Below are positions 25,196-35,034 of a DNA stretch of 44,029 nucleotides, in pieces. A program made the translations under genes and the position numbers. Source of the DNA: an uncultured Clostridia bacterium (GTDB lineage Bacteria > Bacillota > Clostridia > Oscillospirales > Butyricicoccaceae); contig CALWAP010000015.1 in the NCBI GenBank assembly GCA_944375715.1, forward strand, positions 1 through 44,029. The letters are read 5' to 3'. Position 1 is the first letter of the stretch. Every line of letters starts with the position of its first letter. Below the pieces are notes generated by a model, which saw nothing but the letters and a program-made list of their open reading frames with translations, was not told the origin of the DNA and did not search any database.

Positions 25196-25713
25196 CATCG
25201 GCTTTTTTATGTTTTCTCTGCTACACCCTTTGTTTTATCTCAGATACTTTAGAGCTAAGATCAGGGAAAAAAACGGTATTGAGCCGTATATTGTTTCTTT
25301 TGGGCTGCATGGGCCTTGCCGCTCTTTTTCTTCTGACGTTTTTTGAATGGGAGGCCTTTTCGGTTTCCCTACCAAACCTCTTTCCTTCTTTTGTGTTTGT
25401 ACTTTCGGTCATAATGCTGCTTTATTCTGTATTTCCTGCCGTTTCTTCAGAAACAAGCGATGGAAAAAAAGGGCTTGTATCGTCGGGCCTGTATTCCCTT
25501 TGCCGCCATCCTGGACTCTGGTTCATGTGGGCCTGTTGCCTTTCCTTTTATTTTATGTGCCCAACTTTAACTTGTGGCCTTTTGTCCATTGTTTCTGCAC
25601 TGTGCGATTTTCTCTATGTCCTTTATCAGGATATGTATGTATTTCCCGTTACTATTGACGGATATGAAAAATATAAAGAAACTGTACCATTTTTATTTCC
25701 GCGCTTTAAATAA
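25192..25713 (+). CDS. Integral membrane protein, isoprenylcysteine/phospholipid methyltransferase-like
   Basis: A 173-residue protein with about five membrane helices. The C-terminal half reads SSGLYSLCRHPGLWFMW, followed by EKYKETVPFLFPRF, the pattern of ICMT/PEMT-type membrane methyltransferases (GxYxxxRHPxY ... YxxYxxxVP) that bind S-adenosylmethionine at the membrane face. The match is in pattern only, so the methyl acceptor and even activity are open. The ATG at 25192 overlaps the degV stop; the in-frame extension upstream lies wholly within degV and is rejected. Confidence 0.65.
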   Translation: MTSAFLCFLCYTLCFISDTLELRSGKKTVLSRILFLLGCMGLAALFLLTFFEWEAFSVSLPNLFPSFVFVLSVIMLLYSVFPAVSSETSDGKKGLVSSGLYSLCRHPGLWFMWACCLSFYFMCPTLTCGLLSIVSALCDFLYVLYQDMYVFPVTIDGYEKYKETVPFLFPRFK

Positions 25714-25745
25714 CCGCGGGCATTGATCTTTCGAGGTGATATGCC

Positions 25746-27389
25746 ATGAAATTTGAGGATGAGCTCAAAAACTACACACAGGAGGAAATCTGGCAGGAGT
25801 ACTGTGGATTTCTCGATTTATCCCTTTCGGAATATATGCAGATCCAACGCAGGCTTCTTATGGAACAGATAGCTCTGCTTTCTTCGTGCGATCTCGGCAA
25901 GCGGCTTTTTAAAGGCAGGAAAATTGAAAGTGTAGACGATTTCAGACGTTTTGTCCCCCTGACGACATATGACGATTATGCCGACATACTTTTGCTGAAC
26001 AAAGAGGAAATGCTTCCGGCTAAGCCTGTAGTATGGCTTAAAACTACATGGGAAGGCGGAAATCATCCTTCAAAAACGGCGCCTTATTCAGCAGCCATGC
26101 TGGATACATACAAAAATAATATAATCAGCGCCATGATCCTGTCCACATCGACTACCAAGGGAAAGTTTCGTGTAACGCCGGGTGCCAGAGTCCTTTACGC
26201 CCTGGCGCCTATGCCCTACGCAACGGGCCTTTTTCCCGGGCTTATAGATTCGGAGATATCCCTTCAGTTTATGCCGTCAATTAAAGAGGCCAAGAGCCTT
26301 TCCTTTTCACAGCAAACCAAAAAAGGCTTTGAGCTTAGCCTGCGTTATGGCATGGATATGTTTTTCGGCATGAGCAGTATATTGACAGGTATAAGCCACA
26401 GTATTGCCACAATGACCTCGGGCTCCGGCAAAATCAGCCTTAAATCATTTGCCAAACTCTCTCCTAAAATGCTTTACAGAATAGTAAGTGCAAGGTACCG
26501 CAGCAAACGTGATGGAAAACCTGTACTTCCCAAAGATATATTCCAGCTCCATGGTTTCGTCTGTGTCGGCACCGACAGCGCTCTTTACAAGGACGAGCTT
26601 GAGGAGCTTTGGGGCTGCCGCCCGCTGGAGATCGCCGGAGGCACGGAGCCTTCCTGCCTCGGCACAGAGACATGGAGCAAAAATGGGCTTGTCTTCTTTC
26701 CTGATAACTGCTTTTACGAGTTTATCCCTGAAAGTGAAATGCTTAGGGGAATTGATGATAAGACATACATCCCAAAAACATATCTGATGGATGAGCTTGC
26801 CCCAAATTGTAATTATGAGCTGGTAATAACCGTTTTAAAGGGCGGCGCCTTTGCCCGCTACCGTGTCGGAGACGTTTACCGCTGTCTCAGAGTAAAAAAT
26901 CCCTCTGACGGGCTTGATATACCTCAGTTTGAATATGTTGACCGCGTCCCCACAGTCATTGATATTGCAGGGTTTACAAGAATAACCGAAAGGGTCATAC
27001 AGGATGTCATTCGCCTTTCCCGCCTTCAGATAAGTGATTGGTTTGCCCTTAAAGAATATAATGAGAACAACCATTCCTTTATGCATCTTTATGCTGAAAT
27101 GGATGAATCGTGTACCGACTCGTCTGCTATTAGCCGCCAGCTCATTATGGAGCACCTGGGGGCCTATTTCCGTTTTTACGATAAAGATTACAGTGACTTA
27201 AAACGCCTTTTGGGTGCCGATCCTTTAAAGGTCACTATACTTCGCACAGGCAGCATTCGCACATTCAGAGAAAAGTATTCCCGCAGTATTCCCAAGATAA
27301 ATCCTCCCCTTTTCGATATAGTGGATATAACACGTATATCTGAGGGCCTTGAGCAAATCGACGGAGAGGAGGACCTGCGGTGCCAATAA
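25746..27389 (+). CDS. GH3-family acyl-acid adenylating/amido synthetase
   Basis: A 547-residue member of the GH3 (auxin-responsive) branch of ANL adenylating enzymes, which activate a carboxylic acid with ATP and usually join it to an amino group. Family landmarks are VPLTTYDDYADIL near residue 72, WLKTTWEGGNHPSKTAPYS (the ATP-binding Ser/Thr loop in divergent form), IAGGTEPSCLGTETW, FYEFIPESE, LVITVLKGGAFARYRVGDVY and VDRVPTVIDIAGFTRITERVI. Plant members conjugate jasmonate or auxin; bacterial substrates are mostly unknown. It follows the methyltransferase-like gene by 32 bases with GAGGTGAT as its site, and overlaps the HD-GYP gene by ten bases. Confidence 0.82.
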   Translation: MKFEDELKNYTQEEIWQEYCGFLDLSLSEYMQIQRRLLMEQIALLSSCDLGKRLFKGRKIESVDDFRRFVPLTTYDDYADILLLNKEEMLPAKPVVWLKTTWEGGNHPSKTAPYSAAMLDTYKNNIISAMILSTSTTKGKFRVTPGARVLYALAPMPYATGLFPGLIDSEISLQFMPSIKEAKSLSFSQQTKKGFELSLRYGMDMFFGMSSILTGISHSIATMTSGSGKISLKSFAKLSPKMLYRIVSARYRSKRDGKPVLPKDIFQLHGFVCVGTDSALYKDELEELWGCRPLEIAGGTEPSCLGTETWSKNGLVFFPDNCFYEFIPESEMLRGIDDKTYIPKTYLMDELAPNCNYELVITVLKGGAFARYRVGDVYRCLRVKNPSDGLDIPQFEYVDRVPTVIDIAGFTRITERVIQDVIRLSRLQISDWFALKEYNENNHSFMHLYAEMDESCTDSSAISRQLIMEHLGAYFRFYDKDYSDLKRLLGADPLKVTILRTGSIRTFREKYSRSIPKINPPLFDIVDITRISEGLEQIDGEEDLRCQ

Positions 27390-29893
27390 TGGATAAACTT
27401 TTTCTTATAGTACCTACACTGTCCACCTTCTGCAGCCTGTTTCTTTTCCTGACATTCCTGGGGGCCAAGAAAAACAAGCAGATATATTCCTTCATGCTTC
27501 TGCTGGCCGCCTTTATCGCCTGGTCGGCGGGCTCGCTGTTTTTAAGGCTTTCGCTTTATCCCAGCGAAAGGTTTTGGTATGAGGTATCGGTTTCGGGCAT
27601 ATTCCTTGTGCCTTTCCTCATATACAATTTCATTTACTATTTTACGGGCAAAAATGCCCCGTTCACAAAAAACATATATATGGTGACATGGATATTCCTT
27701 GCCGCCCTTAATATTGTGGACGTATTTATCAAGCACCCGCAGATAACCTTGGCTGACGGTTCAAAGGCCTTTGACTTCTCTATAACGCCATGGATAATTG
27801 TGCCGATTGCATATGCCGCTTTGACCCTTTGGTCGTCCGCCAGAATGATAATATCCAATGTCCGCGACGACGGCGTGCCAATAGACATCTACCGTCCTTT
27901 GATGGCAGGCGTTGTCATCATGTTCCTGGGCGTCAGCTCGGATGTCATCCCCTTTATGAGTTCTTTCCCCACCGATACGCTGGTATGTGGGATCAATTCT
28001 ATATGTATATATTATACCCTATACAAAAAAAGGCTCATACCGCTCAGCAGGATAGCGTCAAACAGCTCCACATATCTTCTGTCGGCAGTTTTTACCACCT
28101 TGGCATTGGCCTCGATATACCCTTCGGCAGATTCATTCTATTCCAGGAACTTTTCTCAGTTTTCGGCCTATAAGACCTTTGTTTTCGCCGTTCTTTTTTC
28201 GGTGATGACAACTATCGTATACAATATCATAAGGCTTCTGATGAACAATCTGTTTGTCAAAAATATCGAGACAAGAGAAGGCGCGCTGAAATCTTTTAGC
28301 TCGGAAATAAACAAAACGCTTGACATGGCCGAGATAATGGAACTTTACAAAGGCTATCTTAAAAGCAACATTCAATCCGGTAATGCTTTCATCTGTGTCC
28401 CTTCTGCCAAAAAACATGGATACTCTGCCACCGCATCCATCGAGGATTACACCCTTTCTGAAATAACCCTTTCGGAAAACAGCCCTGTGATCCTGGCCCT
28501 TAAACGCCATGGCAGGGCCATCAAATACAGCGATTTCAGGCGCACATTGGAATACAAATCTTTATGGGAAAGCGAAAAACGCATGCTGGGGGAAATAAAT
28601 GCCGACCTCCTGGTGCCCATAATGTATGACAAGCTGCTGATGGGGATTACGATAATGACCCCTAAAACCGACGGCAAGCCCTATTCTTTTAACGAGATAT
28701 CTTTCATGGAATCGACAGCAGCTATTCTGTCGATTGCTCTGAAAAATGCTTCCCTGTACTCATCGCTTCAGCGAGAAGCCCGTATAGACAGCCTTACGGG
28801 GCTTTACAACCGAAGCTACTTTACTCAGTGTGCTTTAAAAGAGTTTGAGTTGGCGAAGCATGATGTTATATCCTATATGATATTCAACCTGGACGACTTT
28901 CACCTTTTTAACGAACTTTACGGAAGCATGGAAGGCGACAAGATGCTTTGCGAGTTCGCCAATATACTTTCATCTGTTATCTCCAGCAACGGTATCGTTT
29001 GCCGATACAGCGGCAAAGAGTTCGCCGTATTTCTCCCATTCTGCTCACCGTCAAGGGCACTTGAATATTCTTCTCAGATGAAATCAAGGCTTGACGATTT
29101 TTTAAGGACATACCCCGTCTCTCCCAAACGCACTCTTACTTTCAGCTGTGGTATATGCGGTTATCCCATGTCGGCTTCTACTCTTGAGGATATGCAAACC
29201 AGATGCGGTATGGCAACATTCAGCGCCAAGCAAAACGGCAAAAATCAGACGGTTGTATACAGCAGCCAGATAGGCTCCGCTGATGAAAAGCTCAAAGCCA
29301 AAAGAAAGCTGGCTGAAAACTGCTCGCAGATGATATTTGCGCTGACGGCAGCCATTGACGCAAAGGACCATTATACCTTCAACCATTCCAACGCCGTAGC
29401 CGAATATGCCGCATGTCTGGCCGAACATATCCCTCTGGATGGTGAGCATGTGGAGATAATTCGCCAGGCCGGGCTGCTGCATGATATCGGTAAAATAGCT
29501 ATACCCGAGGCTATTCTTTCCAAAACAACGCGCCTTACCGATGAAGAATATGCCGTAATGAAAACCCATGTTGAAAGCTCTATATCTATCATCCGATACC
29601 TGCCTTCGATGGATTATGTTATCCCAACAGCCATAGCCCACCATGAAAGATGGGACGGCAACGGATATCCCCGAGGGCTTAAGGGCAGCGAAATCCCCAT
29701 AGGCGGCAGGTGCCTGGGGCTGGCCGACGCTTTCGATGCCATGATCTCTGAACGTCCTTACCGCACTCCTCTAAGTATAGACCAGGCACTTAATGAAATC
29801 CGCAGAGGGTTGGGTTCGCAATTTGACCCCGATTTAGGACATCTTTTTATAAGCCTGGTGGAAAAAGGCGCAATCAATCCAAAAATACATTAA
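27380..29893 (+). CDS. Membrane sensor with GAF, degenerate GGDEF and HD-GYP domains
   Basis: An 837-residue protein. Residues 1-240 contain about seven to eight membrane helices like a histidine-kinase-type 7TM sensor; 300-460 resemble a GAF domain; 470-620 are GGDEF-like with LTGLYNRSYF but the signature degraded to RYSGKEF; 650-830 are HD-GYP with LLHDIGKIAIPEAIL (about 697) and HHERWDGNGYPRGLKG (about 753). HD-GYP domains hydrolyse c-di-GMP (or cGAMP in some). The GTG at 27380 is chosen because GAGGAGG lies seven bases upstream; an ATG at 27389 is an alternative. It is the last gene of the degV-GH3 operon, suggesting that operon is tied to second-messenger signalling. Confidence 0.88.
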   Translation: MPIMDKLFLIVPTLSTFCSLFLFLTFLGAKKNKQIYSFMLLLAAFIAWSAGSLFLRLSLYPSERFWYEVSVSGIFLVPFLIYNFIYYFTGKNAPFTKNIYMVTWIFLAALNIVDVFIKHPQITLADGSKAFDFSITPWIIVPIAYAALTLWSSARMIISNVRDDGVPIDIYRPLMAGVVIMFLGVSSDVIPFMSSFPTDTLVCGINSICIYYTLYKKRLIPLSRIASNSSTYLLSAVFTTLALASIYPSADSFYSRNFSQFSAYKTFVFAVLFSVMTTIVYNIIRLLMNNLFVKNIETREGALKSFSSEINKTLDMAEIMELYKGYLKSNIQSGNAFICVPSAKKHGYSATASIEDYTLSEITLSENSPVILALKRHGRAIKYSDFRRTLEYKSLWESEKRMLGEINADLLVPIMYDKLLMGITIMTPKTDGKPYSFNEISFMESTAAILSIALKNASLYSSLQREARIDSLTGLYNRSYFTQCALKEFELAKHDVISYMIFNLDDFHLFNELYGSMEGDKMLCEFANILSSVISSNGIVCRYSGKEFAVFLPFCSPSRALEYSSQMKSRLDDFLRTYPVSPKRTLTFSCGICGYPMSASTLEDMQTRCGMATFSAKQNGKNQTVVYSSQIGSADEKLKAKRKLAENCSQMIFALTAAIDAKDHYTFNHSNAVAEYAACLAEHIPLDGEHVEIIRQAGLLHDIGKIAIPEAILSKTTRLTDEEYAVMKTHVESSISIIRYLPSMDYVIPTAIAHHERWDGNGYPRGLKGSEIPIGGRCLGLADAFDAMISERPYRTPLSIDQALNEIRRGLGSQFDPDLGHLFISLVEKGAINPKIH

Positions 29894-29924
29894 TAAAAAG
29901 CAGGCTTATGGCCTGCTTTTTATT
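29892..29924. terminator. Bidirectional terminator
   Basis: The 14-bp stem AATAAAAAGCAGGC/GCCTGCTTTTTATT has a five-base loop, between convergent genes. Confidence 0.9.
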
Positions 29925-29934
29925 AAGCTTTGTT

Positions 29935-31023
29935 CTAAAGGCCAAGGCCTCTTTTAATATTAACAACAAAATCCTGGGCATTGGTTACAAGGGTCCTTAC
30001 CCCAAGGCTTCCCCTGTCTGTAAGCTTGTTTACGGCAAATTCTGAGACATCGACAGAATAAAAATAAAGCGGCCTTACTTTCCCCCCTTTTGCCACACGG
30101 TAGGTTGGGGTCATATTACCCGTGGCTATGGTGTGCAGGACGGTAGCCATACATATTATTGTTGTCGCCTTTGAAATAAGCTTTCTCATCTCGTCCTGCC
30201 CTTTGTAAACATCGGGTATCACATCAGGCAGAGGACCATCATCCCTGATAGAGCCGCACAGGACAAAGGGAATATTCTTTCGGCAGCAGGCGGCCATTAT
30301 TCCGTCATCTATGCCCTTTTCTTTGACAAAAGGCCTTATGCCGCCGCAAGCTCTGACCCTGTTTATTATATCAATATGGTTATAATGGCCGTTTTCCATA
30401 AGCTCAAGGGTGTATATGTCCTGGCCCAGAGCCGTCTTTAAACACGCAGCCTCCAAATCATGTGTGGCCAGGGCGTTGCCCGCCATAATGCCGTGAGCGT
30501 ACCCGCCTTCAATTATATCGGCCATGGCCTCTCTCGAATCGCTGTCAAAAGCACAGGCCGGACCCATAACCCACAGAATGTTGCCGTGTTCCTTTTCATG
30601 GCGCAAAAGATCATAAAGGAAATCGTATTCCTTTGAATAAGATGTTTCCCTCGACCTGCCCTGCCTGAAGGCAAAGGCCGCGCCCGGTTTTTCTTCCTTT
30701 TCAAACCCATTGGTGTGGACATAAATGCCCTCACTTCCATCCTCGCTTCTTCCAATGGCCACCATATCGCCTTTTTTTATATGACGGAACTCGGTTATAT
30801 ATATCCTGCCTTCACGAAGCACAGCCGTGCAGTCCATTCGGCTTTCTTCAGCCAGAAGCCATTTTCCTCCGAACCGAAAATATTCAGGATAAATGCTTGT
30901 AGCGTGATATCCCTCCGGCGCTACTCCGTCGGCGGGGGCTTCTTTAAATACTGCGTCTGGAGACCCCGCAAAATCTGAAAAATCTGGAGCACAGTAAACG
31001 GGAAGTTCAAAAGACATAACCAT
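29935..31023 (-). CDS. TIGR00300 / ArgZ C-terminal-like protein, probable ornithine cyclodeaminase type
   Basis: A 362-residue protein. From about residue 145 it matches the family first named TIGR00300, which includes archaeal ornithine cyclodeaminase and the C-terminal part of cyanobacterial ArgZ/AgrE: MAGNALATHDLEAA, GHYNHIDIINRVRACGGI, VLCGSIRDDGPLPDVIPDVY and ATVLHTIATGNMTPTY. The N-terminal 140 residues do not show the saccharopine-dehydrogenase-like or amidinotransferase domain I would expect. Known members use NAD to turn ornithine into proline plus ammonia. The start is the ATG at 31023 or 31017; AAAGGA lies upstream of both. It is a monocistronic minus-strand gene. Confidence 0.6.
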   Translation of the reverse strand: MVMSFELPVYCAPDFSDFAGSPDAVFKEAPADGVAPEGYHATSIYPEYFRFGGKWLLAEESRMDCTAVLREGRIYITEFRHIKKGDMVAIGRSEDGSEGIYVHTNGFEKEEKPGAAFAFRQGRSRETSYSKEYDFLYDLLRHEKEHGNILWVMGPACAFDSDSREAMADIIEGGYAHGIMAGNALATHDLEAACLKTALGQDIYTLELMENGHYNHIDIINRVRACGGIRPFVKEKGIDDGIMAACCRKNIPFVLCGSIRDDGPLPDVIPDVYKGQDEMRKLISKATTIICMATVLHTIATGNMTPTYRVAKGGKVRPLYFYSVDVSEFAVNKLTDRGSLGVRTLVTNAQDFVVNIKRGLGL

Positions 31024-31116
31024 CAGTTCCTTTCGCAAATATAAGCATAATCCAATTTTACCACATCTCTGGGGTAAAGGAAACTGTGGACCATATGTTA
31101 ATTTTCACGCCTTCAT

Positions 31117-31144
31117 TTTACATAGCCGATATATCTGTTATAAT
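31117..31144 (+). promoter_or_regulatory. Sigma-A promoter of the hydrolase-glpK pair
   Basis: TTTACA (31117-31122), a 16-base spacer and a perfect TATAAT (31139-31144), 32 bases before the hydrolase start. Confidence 0.65.
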
Positions 31145-31175
31145 ATGGTTGTATATTTTTTCCGGAAGTGATTTT

Positions 31176-32102
31176 ATGCCTGTATATAAAGAAGGTTATT
31201 TTTACGAAGATCTCCCCCATCCCCTTTTCGTCAGGCAATGGCTGCCGGACGGGGAGATATTCGGCCTGGTGCAGCTATGCCACGGCATGGCCGAACATGG
31301 CAACCGATACAAGCGGCTGGGAACCTACCTTGCTGAGCACGGATATGCCGCCTTTTGCCACGACCACCGCGGCCACGGTAAAACATGTCTTGATGGTGAG
31401 ACCTTGGGATATTTTTCCCCGGAAAACGGATGGCGTGATCTGGTAGACGACACCCTGGCCATAGGCAGGATAATGCGGCATGAGTTTTGCGACGGCTCAT
31501 TCATCCTTTTTGGCCACAGCATGGGATCATTGGTCGTATCGGCGGTGGCTGAAAGCGAGGACAACATGTATGACGGCTTTATCCTCTGTGGTTCCCCCTC
31601 CCCCAACTCCATGGCACCACTGGGAAAAGCTCTGGCTGAAGGCTTCTGCAAAATAGGCATGGCCAAAAAGCCCAACATTGTGCTGCACGCCCTGGCCTTT
31701 GCCGATGTAAACAGATTTTTCAAAAAAGACAGCTCCAAGAACGCCTGGCTTTCCTCCGACAAGCAGCAGGTCAGCAAATACGACAGCGATCCTTTATGCG
31801 GGTTTCATTTTACCTCAAGGGGATTTTATGACCTCTTTACCGGTCTTATAGATGTAAGAAGCAAAAGATGGGCTGTCAGGACACAGTGCAAGCCCTTTCT
31901 GCTCATATCCGGACAGGATGACCCTATCGGCGGCTACGGCAAGGGCGTTTTATGGATAAGGGACAGACTCAAAGCCGCCGGAAGGGATGTAACATGCATT
32001 TTATATCCCAAAAAACGCCATGAGATACTTAATGAGTCAGATTGCGGTAAAGTATATACCGATATAGTTTCATGGATACTCAGGGAGGTTGAAAATGGAT
32101 AA
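31176..32102 (+). CDS. Alpha/beta hydrolase, monoacylglycerol-lipase-like
   Basis: A 308-residue serine hydrolase. The oxyanion stretch is [25 protein letters not shown] follows, the nucleophile elbow is FGHSMGS, the acid is in [12 protein letters not shown] and the histidine in [10 protein letters not shown]. The HGxxEH motif is typical of lysophospholipase/monoacylglycerol lipase relatives. It overlaps glpK by eight bases, so release of glycerol from a glyceride and its phosphorylation by glpK would be a coherent pair; this is inference from context. The ATG at 31176 follows GGAAGTGA; the in-frame extension to 31086 covers the promoter and is rejected. Confidence 0.85.
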   Translation: MPVYKEGYFYEDLPHPLFVRQWLPDGEIFGLVQLCHGMAEHGNRYKRLGTYLAEHGYAAFCHDHRGHGKTCLDGETLGYFSPENGWRDLVDDTLAIGRIMRHEFCDGSFILFGHSMGSLVVSAVAESEDNMYDGFILCGSPSPNSMAPLGKALAEGFCKIGMAKKPNIVLHALAFADVNRFFKKDSSKNAWLSSDKQQVSKYDSDPLCGFHFTSRGFYDLFTGLIDVRSKRWAVRTQCKPFLLISGQDDPIGGYGKGVLWIRDRLKAAGRDVTCILYPKKRHEILNESDCGKVYTDIVSWILREVENG

Positions 32103-33600
32103 GAAATATATCCTGGCAATAGACCAGGGCACTACCAGCTCAAGGGCCATACTTTTTGATAAAAACGGAAGGATAGCCTCTGTAGCCCAGCATGAGTTCA
32201 CCCAGATATTCCCCCGTGACGGCTGGGTGGAACACGATCCCATGGAGCTTTTGTACAGCCAGATGCTGGCCATTGGCGAAGCCTGCAGGAAGGTGGGCGC
32301 CAACGCTGGAAACATCGCAGCGGCAGGAATAACCAACCAACGAGAAACGGTTGTGATGTGGGACAGGGAAACCGGCAAACCGGTGTACAATGCCATCGTG
32401 TGGCAGTGCCGCCGGACGGCGGATTTTTGTGAAAAACTCAAGGCCGACGGATTGGAGCCGCTTATTTCGGAAAAGACGGGGCTCATTGTCGACGCCTATT
32501 TCTCTGCCGGCAAAGCCAGATGGATTTTTGAAAATGTGCCGCTGGCAAAGGAACTTGCGGAAAAAGGCAGGCTGCTTTTCGGCACCATCGACACATGGCT
32601 CATATGGAACCTGACAGGCGGCAAAAGCCATGTAACCGATTATACAAACGCCTCACGCACGATGCTTTTCAACATAAACGAGTTGTGCTGGGACAAGGAA
32701 TTATGTACCCTTATGGGCATACCTATGGATATACTGCCCCACGTCCTTCCCTCATCGGCTGAATTTGGTACCTTTGCCCCGTCAAGAGGCATCGAAGATC
32801 TGGCCGGAATACCGATAACAGGCCTTGCCGGCGATCAGCACGCCGCCCTTTTCGGGCAGTGCTGCCATACCCCCGGGCAGGCCAAAAACACATACGGCAC
32901 AGGCTGCTTTCTTCTTATGAATACAGGTGAAAAGAGGGTCAGGTCCCAAAACCGTATGCTTTCGACCATAGCCTGGGGCATAGACGGCAAGGTGGAATAC
33001 GCCCTTGAAGGCAGTGTTTTCAACGCGGGCTCCGTCATAAAATGGCTCAGGGATGACCTGCGCATTATCGAGACATCGGCTCAATGCAGCGACCTTGCGG
33101 CATCGGTAAAGGATGCCGGAGGGGTATATATGGTGCCTGCTTTTACGGGGCTGGGCGCCCCTTATTGGGATATGTATGCCCGCGGCAGCATATACGGGAT
33201 AACAAGGGCCACAGGCAAGCCCCAGCTGGCCAGGGCTGTCATAGAATCGATAGCCTATCAGGTCCAGGATCTGATAATCGCCATGGAAAAAGACAGCGGC
33301 ATCATGCTCAAACAGCTTAGGGCCGACGGCGGCGCCAGCCAAAGCGATGTACTTATGCAGTTTCAGAGCGATATGCTCAATGTGCCCATTGACCGCCCCG
33401 AAAGCGTCGAATGTACGGCCATGGGGGCCGCCATGCTGGCTGGCCTTTACTGCGGCTTCTGGTCCGGATATGACGAAATTGAAAAACTCAGGCGCAGCCA
33501 GAGGATTTTCACGCCCTCTATGGATGAAAACACCAGGAGGGAAAAATATGAAGGCTGGCTCAAAGCCGTACGCTCCACGATTTCCCACAGCAAGGATTAG
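32095..33600 (+). CDS. glpK: Glycerol kinase
   Basis: A 501-residue FGGY kinase that makes glycerol-3-phosphate from glycerol and ATP. It shows [68 protein letters not shown], and the FGGY C-terminal block [19 protein letters not shown]. Full length for the family. The start is the ATG at 32095, with GGGAGG six bases upstream, inside the hydrolase gene. It ends tail-to-tail with sigF, their stop codons overlapping by four bases without a terminator between. Confidence 0.96.
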   Translation: MDKKYILAIDQGTTSSRAILFDKNGRIASVAQHEFTQIFPRDGWVEHDPMELLYSQMLAIGEACRKVGANAGNIAAAGITNQRETVVMWDRETGKPVYNAIVWQCRRTADFCEKLKADGLEPLISEKTGLIVDAYFSAGKARWIFENVPLAKELAEKGRLLFGTIDTWLIWNLTGGKSHVTDYTNASRTMLFNINELCWDKELCTLMGIPMDILPHVLPSSAEFGTFAPSRGIEDLAGIPITGLAGDQHAALFGQCCHTPGQAKNTYGTGCFLLMNTGEKRVRSQNRMLSTIAWGIDGKVEYALEGSVFNAGSVIKWLRDDLRIIETSAQCSDLAASVKDAGGVYMVPAFTGLGAPYWDMYARGSIYGITRATGKPQLARAVIESIAYQVQDLIIAMEKDSGIMLKQLRADGGASQSDVLMQFQSDMLNVPIDRPESVECTAMGAAMLAGLYCGFWSGYDEIEKLRRSQRIFTPSMDENTRREKYEGWLKAVRSTISHSKD

Positions 33601-34265
33601 GTCATTTTTTTACGCATTTTCTCCAGCGCCTTTTTTTCGGTCCTTGACACCTTGACCTGGCTTATCCCCAAAATATCGGCTGTCTTCTGCTGTGTCAGGT
33701 CTTTATAATATCTCAGGGCAATGACCTTTTTTTCAAGTTCATCCAGCTTATCCATAGCCTCTTTAAGGCTCAGGCGCTCCAACATTTTTTCCTCGGCACT
33801 TTCATCCCCTTTAAGATCCATAAGGCTCAGCCCGTCCTCATTCATCGGACTGTCCAGCGACAGCACGGCTTCCGACGAGGCCATGCACGCCGCCGCTTCT
33901 GCCGTATCCATAAAAAGGGCCGCCGATATCTCGGAAAGGGTAGGCTCCCGTCCGTTTTTGTTTTCAAACTCCCTCCGGGCCTTGGCCAAGGCATAGGCCT
34001 TTTCCTTCATCAGGCGGCTCACCTTGATTGTACCGTCATCCCTTAAAAAACGCCTTATCTCGCCGGCTATCTTGGGTACGGCATATGTTGAAAAGCAGGT
34101 GCCGAAGCTTTCATCAAAGCCTTCCATAGCCTTGATGAGGCCTATGGCCCCTATCTGAAACAGGTCATCGGGGTCCCTTCCGGTTCCTGCGTATCTCCTG
34201 ACAATGCTCCAAACCAGAGCCGAGTGACGCCTGACCTCCTGTTCTACGTCTTTTGGCGGAGTCAT
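33597..34265 (-). CDS. sigF: Sporulation sigma factor F
   Basis: A 222-residue sigma-70 family factor that drives early forespore transcription. Region 2 includes [19 protein letters not shown] and [20 protein letters not shown], region 3 [13 protein letters not shown], and region 4 [20 protein letters not shown] followed by [19 protein letters not shown]. It is shorter than the B. subtilis protein but all regions are present. The ATG overlaps the spoIIAB stop by four bases. It is held inactive by SpoIIAB until SpoIIAA is dephosphorylated. Confidence 0.95.
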   Translation of the reverse strand: MTPPKDVEQEVRRHSALVWSIVRRYAGTGRDPDDLFQIGAIGLIKAMEGFDESFGTCFSTYAVPKIAGEIRRFLRDDGTIKVSRLMKEKAYALAKARREFENKNGREPTLSEISAALFMDTAEAAACMASSEAVLSLDSPMNEDGLSLMDLKGDESAEEKMLERLSLKEAMDKLDELEKKVIALRYYKDLTQQKTADILGISQVKVSRTEKKALEKMRKKMT

Positions 34266-34702
34266 TTGTATCTTCTTAAATTGAGCTTTTTCCGCATCGT
34301 AACGGTGGTGCCTTTACCCTCTTTTGACCTGACTTTAAGGCTGTCCATAAAGCTCTCCATTATTGTGAAACCCATACCGGAACGCTCGGCTCCCCCTGTT
34401 GTAAAAAGGGGCTGCCGGGCTTTTTCTATATCGGTGATGCCCTTTCCCTTGTCTGCAACCGATATTTCTACGGCTTTATCCTCAAAAAGCCTGACAGTCA
34501 TGGTTATCATTCCAATAGTATCGCCATAACCATGAACCACGGCATTTGTAACCGCCTCCGACACGGCGGTCTTTATATCTTCCAGCTCGTCCAGCGTCGG
34601 GTCAAGTTGGGCTGCGAACGCGGCTGCCGCCGAGCGCGCAAAGCTCTCGTTGGAGCTTTTTGACGGGAATCGCAGCGTAACCCTGTTTATTTCATTTTTC
34701 AT
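34262..34702 (-). CDS. spoIIAB: Anti-sigma F factor, serine kinase
   Basis: A 146-residue GHKL-fold protein that binds sigma F and phosphorylates SpoIIAA. The N-box is TAVSEAVTNAVVHGY, G1 is ISVADKGKGI, and the lid/G2 region RQPLFTTGGAERSGMGFTIM is diagnostic. The ATG at 34702 follows GGAGAAGG and shares its A with the SpoIIAA stop (TAATG). It is the middle gene of the spoIIA operon. Confidence 0.96.
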   Translation of the reverse strand: MKNEINRVTLRFPSKSSNESFARSAAAAFAAQLDPTLDELEDIKTAVSEAVTNAVVHGYGDTIGMITMTVRLFEDKAVEISVADKGKGITDIEKARQPLFTTGGAERSGMGFTIMESFMDSLKVRSKEGKGTTVTMRKKLNLRRYK

Positions 34703-35019
34703 TATTCCTTCTCCAATAAAATCTTTATTATCCTGTCCAGACCCGCCGCTTTGAGTACCTTCAGTGGCTGGGGTTTTGGCCTGCAAAGAGCAAACTCGGA
34801 ACCCGTTTCTTTTGCCAAACGGTATGCGCCCGTCACTACTGCTATTCCAGAACTGTCCATAAAACCTACATCCGACATGTCGAGCATTATACGGGGCGGC
34901 ATGTACATATCTCTTATGCTCCTCATGCTCCCCAGCATGTCCATGGCCGAATGATGGTCTATGTCCCCTTCGGGCTTTAAGACCAGAACTCCTTCTATAA
35001 AGCTGTGATTGATTTCCAA
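34702..35019 (-). CDS. spoIIAA: Anti-sigma F factor antagonist
   Basis: A 105-residue STAS-domain protein that frees sigma F when dephosphorylated. The phosphoacceptor stretch is MSDVGFMDSSGIAVV (serine 56/57). The N-terminal EGVLVLKPEGDIDHHSA is typical. The start is a TTG at 35019 with GGGAGGTGA four bases upstream; the longer in-frame start at 35166 would run back through the folC terminator and is rejected. Only the terminator hairpin lies between folC and its ribosome binding site; I could not see a sigma-H or sigma-A promoter in that gap. Confidence 0.93.
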   Translation of the reverse strand: MEINHSFIEGVLVLKPEGDIDHHSAMDMLGSMRSIRDMYMPPRIMLDMSDVGFMDSSGIAVVTGAYRLAKETGSEFALCRPKPQPLKVLKAAGLDRIIKILLEKE

Positions 35020-35034
35020 AAGCTCACCTCCCGA

